From assembly GCA_030998225.1 (NCBI GenBank), contig JAPYXD010000742.1:2604001-2668000 (forward strand): a stretch of DNA of 64,000 nt. The letters run 5' to 3'. The notes beneath the pieces were generated by a model that saw only the letters and a list, made by a program, of their open reading frames with translations, was not told the origin of the DNA and ran no database searches. A program made the translations under genes and the position numbers. Below are positions 51,964 to 63,870 of the stretch, piece by piece (position 1 is the stretch's first letter; the number at the start of each line of letters is the position of its first letter). This DNA is from Diplolepis rosae. Its lineage: Eukaryota; Arthropoda; Insecta; Hymenoptera; Diplolepididae.

Positions 51964-52257
51964 GTGTTAATCATTATCTATTGGCCACTTTATAAAAATT
52001 CTTATACTCCTAAGAAGTCGCGCATAATCTAGCTACTCTAAACAGGACGGACTTCGTTCAACTTGCGTATAACGCGGATAGTTAAGTATTTATATCAGCC
52101 CAGACGTCCATTGAACTCGTGTAATACTTGGCAACATAACTTTAAGTCTGAGTCCGAAGAGCTCGCGCATTACTTGGCCGCTTTATTTAGAGTCAGAGTC
52201 CGAAGTGCTCGCGCATTACTTGGCCTCTTGATTCAGGTCAGAGTCCAAGGATCCTAA
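51964..52257 (+). repeat. 294-bp unit with one extra subrepeat
   Basis: 248 bp plus 46 bp. After an ordinary form-B subrepeat 3, a composite piece starts like subrepeat 4 (GAGCTCGCGCATTACTTGGC, CGCTTTATT) and continues like form-A subrepeat 3 (TAGAGTCAGAGTCCGAAG). A normal subrepeat 4 follows. The extra copy was thus made by exchange between subrepeats 3 and 4, a different event from the 296-bp units. The unit also has many private changes near 52021-52090. Confidence 0.9.
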
Positions 52258-53496
52258 GTGTTAATTATTATCTATTGGCCACTTTATAAAAATTCTTATA
52301 CTCCTAAGAATTGGCGCATTACTTGTCCACTCTATTCAAGTCAGACTTTGTTCAACTCGCGTATTACGCGGCTATTTATGTATTTATATCAGTCCCGACG
52401 TCCATTGAACTCGCGCATTACTTGGCCACCTTACTTAAAATCAGAGTCTGAAGTGCTCGCGCATTACTTGTCCGCTTTATTCAGGTCTGAGTCTAAGGAT
52501 CCTACGTGTTAATTATTATCTATTGGCCACTTTATAAAAATTCTTATACTCCTAAGAATTCGCGCATTACTTGGCCACTCTTTTCAGGTCAAACTTTGTT
52601 CAACTCGCGTATTACGCTGCTATTTATGTATTTATATCAGTTCTGACGTCCAGTGAACTCGTGCATTACATGGCCACCTTACTTAAAATCAGAGTCCGAA
52701 GAACTCGCCCATTACTTGGCCGCTTTATTCAGGTCAGATTCTGATGAATCTACGTGTTAATTATTATCTATTAGCCACTTTATAAAAACTCTTATACTCC
52801 TAAGAAGTCGCGCATTATCTTGCTACTCTTTTCAGGCCGGACTTCGTTCAACTTGCGTATTACGCGGCTATTTATGTATTTATATCAGTCCTGAAGTCCA
52901 TTGAACTCGCGCATTACTTGGCAACATAACTTTAAGTCTGAGTCCGAAGAACTCGCGCATTACTTGGCCGCTTTATTCATGTCAGAGTCTAATGAATCTA
53001 CGTGTTAATTATTATCTATTGGCCACTTTACAAAAATTCTTATACCCCTAAGAAGTCGCGCATTATCTTGCTACTCTTTTCAGTTCGGACTTCTTTCAAC
53101 TTGCGTATTACGCGGCTATTTATGTATTTATATCAGTTCTGACGTCCATTGAACTCGCGCATTACATGGCAAAATAACTTTCAGTCTGAGTCCGAAGAAC
53201 TCGCCCATTACTTGCCGCTTTATTCAGGTCAGAGTCTGATGAATCTACGTGTTAATTATTATCTATTAGCCACTTTATAAAAATTCTTATACTCCTAAGA
53301 AGTCGCACATTATCTTGCTACTCTTTTCAGGTCGGACTTCGTTCAATTTGCGTATTACGCGGCTATTTATGTATTTATATCAGTTCTGACGTCCATTTAA
53401 CTCGGGCATTACTTGGCAACATAACTTTAAGTCTGAGTCCGAAGAAGTCGCGCATTACTTGGCCGCTTTATTCAGGTCAGAGTCTGATGAATCTAC
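52258..53496 (+). repeat. Block related to 58411-59405, copy 1
   Basis: Units 52506, 52754 and 53002 match 58662, 58910 and 59158 at a constant offset of 6156 bp. The unit at 52258 carries the rare body TTACTTGTCCACTCTATTC found again at 58411, 59902 and 62880. The CTTTACAAAAATTC and TATACCCCTAAG changes at 53002 are repeated at 59158. Confidence 0.8.
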
Positions 53497-54490
53497 GTGT
53501 TAATTATTATCTATTGGCCACTTTACAAAAATTCTTATACTCCTAAGAAGTAGCGCATTATCTTGCTACTCTTTTCAGTTCGGACTTCTTTCAACTTGCG
53601 TATTACGCGGCTATTTATGTATTTATATCAGTTCTGACGTCCATTGAACTCGCGCATTACATAGCCTTCTTATTTAGAATCAGAGTCCGAAGTGCTCGCG
53701 CATTACTTGGCCTCTTTATCCAGGTCAGAGTCCAAGGATCCTACGTGTTAATTGATATTTTTTGGCCACTTTATTAAAAAAATTCTTAGACCCCTAAGAA
53801 TTGGCGCATTACTTCGCCACTCTTTTCGGGTCAAACTTTGTACAACTCGCGTATTACGCTGCTATTTATGTATTTATATCAGTCCCGACGTCCATTGAAC
53901 TCGCGCATTACTTGGCCACCTTACTTAAAATCAGAGTCTGAATTGCTCGCGCATTACTTGGCAGCATTATTCAGGTCTGAGTCTAAGGATGCTACGTGTT
54001 AATTATTATCTATTGGCCACTTTATAAAAATTCTTATACTCCTAAGAATTCGCGCATTACTTGGCCACTCTTTTCAGGGCAAACTTTGTGCAACTCGCGT
54101 ATTACGCGGCTATTTATATATTTATATCAGTTCTGACGTCCAGTGAACTCGTGCATTACATGGCCACCTTATTTAGAATCAGAGTCCGAAGTGCTCGCGC
54201 ATTACTTGGCCGCTTTATTCAGGTCAGAGTCTAAGGAGTCGACGTGTTAATCATTCTCTAATGGCCACTTTATAAATATTATTATACTCCTAAGACTTCG
54301 CGCAATACTTGGTCACTCTTTTCAGCTCAGACTTTGTTCAAATCGCGTATTACGCCGCAATTTTGTATTAATATCAGTCCTGACGTCCATTGAACTCGCC
54401 CATTACTTGGCAACATAACTTTAAGTCTGAGTCCGAAGAACTCACGCATTACTTGGCCGCTTTATTCAGGTCAGAGTCTGATGAATCTAC

Positions 54491-54740
54491 GTGTTAATTC
54501 TTATCTATTGGCCACTTTATTAACAAATTCTTATACTCCTAAGAATTCATGCATTACTTGGCCACTCTTTTCAGATAGGACTTCGTTCAACTTGCGTATT
54601 ACGCGGCTATTTATGTATTTATATCAGCCCAGACGTCCATTGAACTCGCGCATTACTTGGCAACATAACTTTAAGTCTGAGTCCGAAGAGCTCGCGCATT
54701 ACTTGGCCGCTTTATTCAGTTCAGAGTCTAAGGAGTCTAC
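54491..54740 (+). repeat. Unit with TTATTAACAAATTC and CAGATAGGAC, copy 1
   Basis: A 250-bp unit with a private spacer (TTATTAACAAATTC), AATTCATGCATTACTTGG and CAGATAGGACTTCG. It ends in GAGTCTACGAGTTAA. A near-identical unit lies at 61886-62135 (offset 7395). The TTATTAACAAATTC spacer also occurs at 60645 with a different body. Confidence 0.85.
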
Positions 54741-56473
54741 GAGTTAATTATTATCTATTGTCCACTTTATAAAAATTCTTATACTCCTAAGAATTCGCGC
54801 ATTATCTTGACACTCTTTTCAGGTCGGACTTAGTTCATCTTGAGTATTACGCGGCTATTTATGTATTTATATCAGTCCTGACGTCCATTGAACTCGCGCA
54901 TTACTTGGCAACATAACTTTAAGTCTGACTCCAAAGAATTCGCGCATTACTTGGCCACTATTTTCAGGTCTGAGTCTAAGGATCCTACGTGTTAATTATT
55001 ATCTATTGGCCACTTTATAAAAATTCTTATACTCCTTAGAATTCGCGCATTACTTGGCCACTCTTTTCAGGTCGGACTTAGTTCATCTTGAGTATTACGC
55101 GGCTATTTATGTATTTATATCAGTCCTGACGTCCATTGAACTCGCGCATTACTTGGACACCTTACTTAAAATCAGAGTCCGAAGTGCTCGCGCATTACTT
55201 GGCTTCTTTATTCAGTTCAGAGTCTAAGGATTCTACGTGTTAATTATTATCTATTGGCCACTTTATAAAAATTCTTATACTCCTAAGAAGTCGCGCATTA
55301 CTTGGCCACTCTTTTCATTTCAAACTTCGTTCAACTCGCGTATTATGCGGCTATTTATGTATTTATATCAGTTCTGACGTCCAGTGAACTCGTGCATTAC
55401 ATGGCCACCTTATTTAGAATCAGAGTCCGAAGTGCTCGCGCATTACTTGGCCGCTTTATTCAGGTCAGAGTCTGATGAATCTACGTGTTAATTATTATCT
55501 ATGGGCCACTTTATAAAAATTCTTATACTCCTAAGAAGTCGCGCACTATCTTGCTACTCTTTTCTGGTCGGACTTTATTCAACTTGCGTATTACGCGGCT
55601 ACTTTTGTATTTATATCAGTCCTGACGTCCAGTGAACTCGCGCGTTACATGGCCTTCTTATTTAGAATCAGAGTCCGAAGTGCTCGCGCATTACTTGGCC
55701 TCTTTATCCAGGTCAGAGTCCAAGGATCCTACGTGTTAATTATTATCTATTGGCCACTTTATAAAAATTCTTATAATCCTAAGAATTCGCGCATTACTTG
55801 GTAACTCTTTTCAGCTCGGACTTTGTTCAAATCGCGTATTACGCCGCAATTATGTATTTTTATCAGTCCTGACGTCCATTGAACTCGCGCATTACTTGGC
55901 AACATAACTTTAAGTCTGAGTCCGAAGAACTCGCGCATTACTTGGCCGCTTTATTCAGGTCAGAGTCAGATGAATCTACGTATTAATTATAATCTATTGG
56001 CCACTTTACAAAAATTCTTATATTCCTAAGAAGGTGCGCATTATCTTGCTACTCTTTTCAGCTCAGACTTTGTTCAAATCGCATATTACGCCGCAATTTT
56101 GTATTAATACCAGTCCTGACGTCCATTGAACTCGCGCATTACTTGGCAACATAACTTTAAGTCTGAGTCCGAAGAACTCGCGCATTACTTGGCCGCTTTA
56201 TTCAGGTCAGAGTCTAAGGAATCTACGTTGTAATTATTATCTATTGGCTACTTTATAAAAATTCTTATACTCCTAAGAAGTCGCGCATTACTTGGCCACT
56301 CTTTTCAGCTCAGACTTCGTTCAAATCGCGTATTACAGCGCAATTTTGTATTTATATCAGTTCTGACGTCCATTGAAATCGCGCATTACTTGGCCACCTT
56401 AATTACAATCAGAGTCCGACGTGCTAGCGCATTACTTGACCTCTTTATCCAGGTCAGAGTCCAAGGATCCTAC

Positions 56474-56676
56474 GTGATAATTAATATTTTTTGGCCACTT
56501 TATTAAAAAATTCGTATACTCCTGAGAATTCGCTCATTACTTGGCCACTCTTTTCAGGTCAAACTTCTTTCAACTCGCGTATTACGCTGCAATTATGTAT
56601 TTTTATCAGTCCTGACGTCCATTGAACTCGCGCATTACTTGGCCGCTTTATTCATGTCAGAGTCTGAGGAATCTAC
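56474..56676 (+). repeat. Short unit, 203 bp, lacking one subrepeat
   Basis: An L-type unit with GTGATAATTAATA that passes from CATTGAACTCGCGCATTAC to TTGGCCGCTTTATTCATGTC. One 46-bp subrepeat 3/4 is missing. Its flanking markers differ from the 17522/23184/27905 set, so it is an independent loss. Confidence 0.9.
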
Positions 56677-58410
56677 GTGTTAACTATTATCTATTGGCCA
56701 CTTTATAAAAATTCTTATACTCCTAAGAATTCGCGCATTACTTGGCCACTCTTTTCAGCTCAGAAATCGTTCAAATCGCGTATTACGGCGCAATTTTGTA
56801 TTTATATAAGTCCTGATGTCCAGTGAACTCGTGCATTACATGGCCACCTTATTTAGAATCAGAGTCCGAAGTGGTCGCGCATTACTTGGCTTCTTTATTC
56901 AGTTCAGAGTCTGATGAATCTACGTGTTAATTATTATCTATTGGCCACTTTATAAAAATTCTTATACTCCTAAGAAGTCGCACATTATCTTGCTACTCTT
57001 TTCAGGTCGGACTTCGTTCAACTTGCGTATTACGCGGCTATTTTGTATTTATATCAGTTCTGACGTCCATTTAACTCGCGCATTACTTGGCAACATAACT
57101 TTAAGTCTGAGTCCGAAGAACTCGCGCATTACTTGGCCGCTTTATTCAGTTCAGAGTCTAAGGAGTCTACGAGTTAATTATTATCTATTGGCCACTTTAT
57201 AAAAATTCTTATACTCCTATGAAGTCGCGCATTATCTTGACACACTTTTCAGGTCGGACTTCGTTCAACTTCCGTATTACGCGGCTATTTTTGTATTTAT
57301 ATCAGTCCTGACGTCCATTTAACTGGCGCATTACTTGGCAACATAACTTTAAGTTTGAGTCCGAAGAACTGGCGCATTACTAGGCTGCTTTATTCAGGTC
57401 TGAGTCTAAGGATCCTACGTGTTAATTATTATCTATCGGCCACTTTATAAAAATTCTTATACTCCTAAGAATTCGCGCATTACTTGGCCACTCTTTTCAG
57501 CTCAGACTTCGTTCAAATCGCGTATTACAGCGCAATTTTGTATTTATATCAGTCCTGACGTCCAGTGAACTCGCGCATTACATGGCCACCTTATTTAGAA
57601 TCAGAGTCCGAAGTGCTCGCGCATTACTTGGCCTCTTTATCCAGGTCAGAGTCCAAGGATCCTACGTGATAATTAATATTTTTTGGCCACTTTATTAAAA
57701 AATTCTTATACTCCTGAGAATTCGTTCATTACTTGGCCACTCTTTTCAGGTCAAACTTCTTTCAACTCGCGTATTACGCCGCAATTATGTATTTTTATCA
57801 GTCCTGACGTCCATTGAACTCGCGCATTACTTGGCAACATAACTGTAAGTCTGAATCCAAAGAACTCGCGCATTAATTGGCCGCTTTTTTCAGGTCAGAG
57901 TCTGATGAATCTACGTGTTAATTATTATCTATTGGCCACTTTATAAAAATTCTTATACTCCTAAGAAGTCGCGCATTATCTTGCTACCCTTTTCTGGTCG
58001 GACTTCGTTCAACTTGCGTATTACGCGGCTATTTATGTATTTATATCAGTCCTGAAGTCCATTGAACTCGCGCATTACTTGGCAACATAACTTTAATTCT
58101 GAGTCAGAAGAACTCGCGCATTACTTGTCCGCTTTATTCAGGTCAGAGTCTAAGGAGTCTACGTGTTAATCATTATCTATTGGCCACTTTATAAAAATTC
58201 TTATACTCCTAAGAATTCGCGCAATACTTGGCCATTCTTTTCACTTCAAACTTTGTTCAACTCCCGTATTACTCGGCTATTTATTTATTTATGTCAGTTC
58301 TGACGTCCATTGAAATCGCGCATTACTTGGCCACCTTATTTAGAATCAGAGTCCGAAGTGCTCGCGCATTACTTGGCCTCTTTATCCAGGTCAGAGTCCA
58401 AGGATCCTAC

Positions 58411-59405
58411 GTGTTAATTGATATTTTTTGGCCACTTTATTAAAAAAATTCTTAGACTCCTAAGAATTGGCGCATTACTTGTCCACTCTATTCAAGTCAG
58501 ACTTTGTTCAACTCGCGTATTACGCGGCTATTTATGTATTTATATCAGTCCCGACGTCCATTGAACTCGCGCATTACTTGGCCACCTTACTTAAAATCAG
58601 AGTCTGAAGTGCTCGCGCATTACTTGTCCGCTTTATTCAGGTCTGAGTCTAAGGATCCTACGTGTTAATTATTATCTATTGGCCACTTTATAAAAATTCT
58701 TATACTCCTAAGAATTCGCGCATTACTTGGCCACTCTTTTCAGGTCAAACTTTGTTCAACTCGCGTATTACGCTGCTATTTATGTATTTATATCAGTTCT
58801 GACGTCCATTGAACTCGTGCATTACATGGCCACCTTATTTAGAATCAGAGTCCGAAGAACTCGCCCATTACTTGGCCGCTTTATTCAGGTCAGATTCTGA
58901 TGAATCTACGTGTTAATTATTATCTATTAGCCACTTTATAAAAACTCTTATACTCCTAAGAAGTCGCGCATTATCTTGCTACTCTTTTCAGGCCGGACTT
59001 CGTTCAACTTGCGTATTACGCGGCTATTTATGTATTTATATCAGTCCTGAAGTCCATTGAACTCGCGCATTACTTGGCAACATAACTTTAAGTCTGAGTC
59101 CGAAGAACTCGCGCATTACTTGGCCGCTTTATTCATGTCAGAGTCTGATGAATCTACGTGTTAACTATTATCTATTGGCCACTTTACAAAAATTCTTATA
59201 CCCCTAAGAAGTCGCGCATTATCTTGCTACTCTTTTCAGGTCGGACTTCGTTCAATTTGCGTATTACGCGGCTATTTATGTATTTATATCAGTTCTGACG
59301 TCCATTTAACTCGGGCATTACTTGGCAACATAACTTTAAGTCTGAGTCCGAAGAACTCGCGCATTACTTGGCCGCTTTATTCAGGTCAGAGTCTGATGAA
59401 TCTAC
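58411..59405 (+). repeat. Block related to 52258-53249, copy 2
   Basis: The first unit joins an L spacer (TTGATATTTTTTGGCC, GGCGCATTACTTG) to the TCCACTCTATTCAAGTCAG body. Units 58662, 58910 and 59158 then follow those at 52506, 52754 and 53002. The unit at 59158 merges features of 53002 (TATACCCCTAAG) and 53249 (TTCAATTTGCG, TTTAACTCGGGC), as if one unit had been lost by exchange. Confidence 0.78.
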
Positions 59406-59653
59406 GTGTTAATTATTATCTATTGGCCACTTTATAAAAATTCTTATACTCCTAAGAAGTCGCGCATTATCTTGCTACTCTTTTCAGGTCGGACTTCGTT
59501 CAACTTGCGTATTACGCGGCTATTTATGTATTTATATCAGTTCTGACGTCCAGTGAACTCGCGGATTACTTGGCAACATAACTTTATGTCTGAGTCCGAA
59601 GATGTCGCGCATTACTTGGCCGCTTTATTCATGTCAGAGTCTAATGAATCTAC

Positions 59654-60149
59654 GTGTTAATTATTATCTATTGGCCACTTTACATAAATTCTTATACTCC
59701 TAAGAAGTCGCGCATTATCTTGCTACTCTTTTCAGTTCGGACTTCTTTCAACTTGCGTATTAAGCGGCTATTTATGTATTTATATCAGTTCTGACGTCCA
59801 GTGAACTCGCGAATTACTTGGCCTTCTTACTTAGAATCAGAGTCCGAAGTGCTAACGCATTACTTGGTCTCTTTATCTAGGTCAGAGTCCAGGGATCCTA
59901 CGTGTTAATTGATATTTTTTGGCCACTTTATAAAAATTCTTATACTCCTAAGAATTGGCGCATTACTTGTCCACTCTATTCAAGTCAGACTTTGTTCAAC
60001 TCGCGTATTACGCGGCTATTTATGTATTTATATCAGTCCCGACGTCCATTGAACTCGCGCATTACTTGGCCACCTTACTTAAAATCAGAGTCTGAAGTGC
60101 TCGCGCATTACTTGTCCGCTTTATTCAGGTCTGAGTCTAAGGATCCTAC
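59654..60149 (+). repeat. Two-unit block repeated at 62632-63127, copy 1
   Basis: The 59654 unit ends with GAATTACTTGGCCTTCTTAC and TTGGTCTCTTTATCTAGG, followed at 59902 by TTGATATTTTTTGGCCAC joined to an ordinary TTTATAAAAATTC. That spacer is a recombinant between L and ordinary types. The pair recurs at an offset of 2978 bp. Confidence 0.85.
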
Positions 60150-61885
60150 GTGTTAATTATTATCTATTGGCCACTTTATAAAAATTCTTATACTCCTTAG
60201 AATTCGCGCATTACTTGGCCACTCTTTTCAGGTCGGACTTAGTTCATCTTGAGTATTACGCGGCTATTTATGTATTTATATCAGTCCTGACGTCCATTGA
60301 ACTCGCGCATTACTTGGCCACCTTATTTAGAATCAGAGTCCGAAGTGCTCGCGCATTACTTTGCCGCTTTATTCATGTCAGAGTCTGAGGAGTCTACGTG
60401 TTAACTATTATCTATTGGCCACTTTATAAAAATTCTTATACTCCTAAGAATTCGGGCATTACTTGGCCACTCTTTTCAGCTCAGACTTCGTTCAAATCGC
60501 GTATTACGGCGCAATTTTGTATTTATATAATTCTAGACGTCCATTGAACTCGCGCATTACTTGGGAACATAAATTTAAGTCTGAGTCCGAAGAACTCGCG
60601 CATTACTTGGCCGCTTTATTCAGGTCAGAGTCTGATGAATCTACGTGTTAATTATTATCTATTGGCCACTTTATTAACAAATTCTTATACTCCTAAGAAT
60701 TCATGCATTACTTGGCCACTCTTTTCAGGTCGGACTTAGTTCATCTTGAGTATTACGCGGCTATTTATGTATTTATATCAGTCCTGACGTCCATTGAACT
60801 CGCGCATTACTTGGCAACATAACTTTAAGTCTGAGTCCGAAGAACTCGCGCATTACTTGGCCGCTTTATTCAGGTCTGAGTCTAAGGAGTCTACGTGTTA
60901 ATTATTATCTATTGGCCACTTTATAAAAATTCTTATACTCCTAAGAATTCGCGCATTACTTGGCCACTCTTTTCAGGTCGGACTTAGTTCATCTTGAGTA
61001 TTACGCGGCTATTTATGTATTTATATCAGTCCTGACGTCCATTGAACTCGCGCATTACTTGGGAACATAACTTTAAGTTTGAGTCCGAAGAACTCGCGCA
61101 TTACTTGGCTTCTTTATGCAGGTCTGAGTCTAAGGATCCTACGTGTGAATGATTACCTATTGGCCACTTTATAAAAATTCTTATACTCCTTAGAATTCGC
61201 GCATTACTTGGCCACTCTTTTCAGGTCGGACTTAGTTCATCTTGAGTATTACGCGGCTATTTATGTATTTATATCAGTCCTGACGTCCATTGAACTCGCG
61301 CATTACTTGGCCACCTTATTTAGAATCAGAGTCCGAAGTGCTCGCGCATTACTTGGCTTCTTTATTCAGGTCTGAGTCTAAGGATGCTACGTGTTAATGA
61401 TTATCTATTGGCCACTTTATAAAAATTCTTATACTCCTTAGAATTCGCGCATTACTTGGCCACTAATTTCAGGTCAAACTTCGTTCAACTCGCGTATTAC
61501 GCGGCTATTTATATATTTATATCAGTTCTGACGTCCAGTGAACTCGTGCATTACATGGCCACCTTATTTAGAATCAGAGTCCGAAGTGCTCGCGCATTAC
61601 TTGGCCGCTTTATTCAGGTCAGAGTCTAAGGAGTCTACGTGTTAATTATTATCTATTGGCCACTTTATAAAAATTCTTATACTCCTAAGAATTCGCGCAT
61701 TACTTGGCCACTCTTTTCAGCTCAGACTTCGTTCAAATCGCGTATTACAGCGCAATTTTGTATTTATATCAGTCCTGACGTCCATTGAAATCGCGCATTA
61801 CTTGGCAACATAACTTTCAGTCTGAGTCCGAAGAACTCACGCATTACTTGGCCGCTTTATTCAGGTCAGAGTCTGATGAATCTAC

Positions 61886-62135
61886 GTGTTAATTCTTATC
61901 TATTGGCCACTTTATTAACAAATTCTTATACTCCTAAGAATTCATGCATTACTTGGCCACTCTTTTCAGATAGGACTTCGTTCAACTTGCGTATTACGCG
62001 GCTATTTATGTATTTATATCAGCCCAGACGTCCATTGAACTCGCGCATTACTTGGCAACATAACTTTAAGTCTGAGTCCGAAGAGCTCGCGCATTACTTG
62101 GCCGCTTTATTCAGGTCAGAGTCTAAGGAGTCTAC
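61886..62135 (+). repeat. Unit with TTATTAACAAATTC and CAGATAGGAC, copy 2
   Basis: Near-identical to 54491-54740. Only a few differences are visible, for example CAGGTCAGAG here against CAGTTCAGAG there. Confidence 0.85.
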
Positions 62136-62631
62136 GAGTTAATTATTATCTATTGGCCACTTTATAAAAATTCTTATACTCCTTAGAATTCGCGCATTAC
62201 TTGGCCACACTTTTCAGGTCGGACTTCGTTCATCTTGAGTATTACGCGGCTATTTATGTATTTATATCAGTCCTGACGTCCATTGAACTCGCGCATTACT
62301 TGGCAACATAACTTTAAGTTTGAGTCCGAAGAACTCGCGCATTACTTGACCTCTTTATTCAGGTCTGAGTCTAAGGATCCTACGTGTTAATTATTATCTA
62401 TTGGCCACTTTATAAAAATTCTTATACTCCTTAGAATTCGCGCATTACTTGGCCACTCTTTTCAGGTCGGACTTAGTTCATCTTGAGTATTACGCGGCTA
62501 TTTATGTATTTATATCAGTCCTGACGTCCATTGAACTCGCGCATTACTTGGCCACCTTATTTAGAATCAGAGTCCGAAGTGCTCGCGCATTACTTGGCTT
62601 CTTTATTCAGGTCTGAGTCTAAGGATCCTAC

Positions 62632-63127
62632 GTGTTAATTATTATCTATTGGCCACTTTATAAAAATTCTTATACTCCTAAGAATTCGCGCATTACTTGG
62701 CCACTCTTTTCAGCTCAGACTTCGTTCAAATCGCGTATTAAGCGGCTATTTATGTATTTATATCAGTTCTGACGTCCAGTGAACTCGCGAATTACTTGGC
62801 CTTCTTACTTAGAATCAGAGTCCGAAGTGCTAGCGCATTACTTGGTCTCTTTATCTAGGTCAGAGTCCAGGGATCCTACGTGTTAATTGATATTTTTTGG
62901 CCACTTTATAAAAATTCTTATACTCCTAAGAATTGGCGCATTACTTGTCCACTCTATTCAAGTCAGACTTTGTTCAACTCGCGTATTACGCGGCTATTTA
63001 TGTATTTATATCAGTCCCGACGTCCATTGAACTCGCGCATTACTTGGTCACCTTACTTAAAATCAGAGTCTGAAGTGCTCGCGCATTACTTGTCCGCTTT
63101 ATTCAGGTCTGAGTCTAAGGATCCTAC
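62632..63127 (+). repeat. Two-unit block repeated from 59654-60149, copy 2
   Basis: The same pair as at 59654: TTGGTCTCTTTATCTAGG, then the recombinant spacer TTGATATTTTTTGGCCAC plus TTTATAAAAATTC, then the TCCACTCTATTCAAG body. The first half of its first unit is S-like (CAGCTCAGAC) rather than G-like. Confidence 0.85.
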
Positions 63128-63870
63128 GTGTTAATTATTATCTATTGGCCACTTTATAAAAATTCTTATACTCCTAAGAATTCGCGCATTACTTGGCCAC
63201 TCTTTTCAGCTCAGACTTCGTTCAAATCGCGTATTACGCGGCTATTTATGTATTTATATCAGTCCCGACGTCCATTGAACTCGCGCATTACTTGGCCACC
63301 TTAATTAGAATCAGAGTCCGAAGTGCTCGCGCATTACTTGGCCGCTTTATTCATGTCAGAGTCTGAGGAATCTACGTGTTAACTATTATCTATTGGCCAC
63401 TTTATAAAAATTCTTATACTCCTAAGAATTCGCGCATTACTTGGCCACTCTTTTCAGCTCAGAAATCGTTCAAATCGCGTATTACGGCGCAATTTTGTAT
63501 TTATATCAGTCCCGACGTCCACTGAACTCGCGCATTACATGGCCACCTTATTTAGAATCAGAGTCCGAAGAGCTCGCGCATTACTTGGCCGCTTTATTCA
63601 GGTCAGAGTCTAAGGAGTCTACGTGTTAATTATTATCTATTGGCCACTTTATAAAAATTCTTATACTCCTTAGAATTCGCGCATTACTTGGCCACTCTTT
63701 TCAGGTCGGACTTAGTTCATCTTGAGTATTACGCGGCTATTTATGTATTTATATCAGTCCTGACGTCCATTGAACTCGCGCATTACTTGGCCACCTTATT
63801 TAGAATCAGAGTCCGAAGTGCTCGCGCATTACTTGGCTTCTTTATTCAGGTCAGAGTCTAAGGATACTAC

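Noticed and set aside
223..63629. Open reading frames of 62-120 codons on the + strand, encoding similar peptides (for example with NSRITW, ELAHYLA or ARALLG segments).
   Set aside because: They recur at the satellite period in several frames at once, many start at GTG in the junction motif, and they stop within one or two units. 248 is not a multiple of 3, and substitutions create stops as freely as other changes. The apparent peptide repeats are the translated DNA subrepeats.
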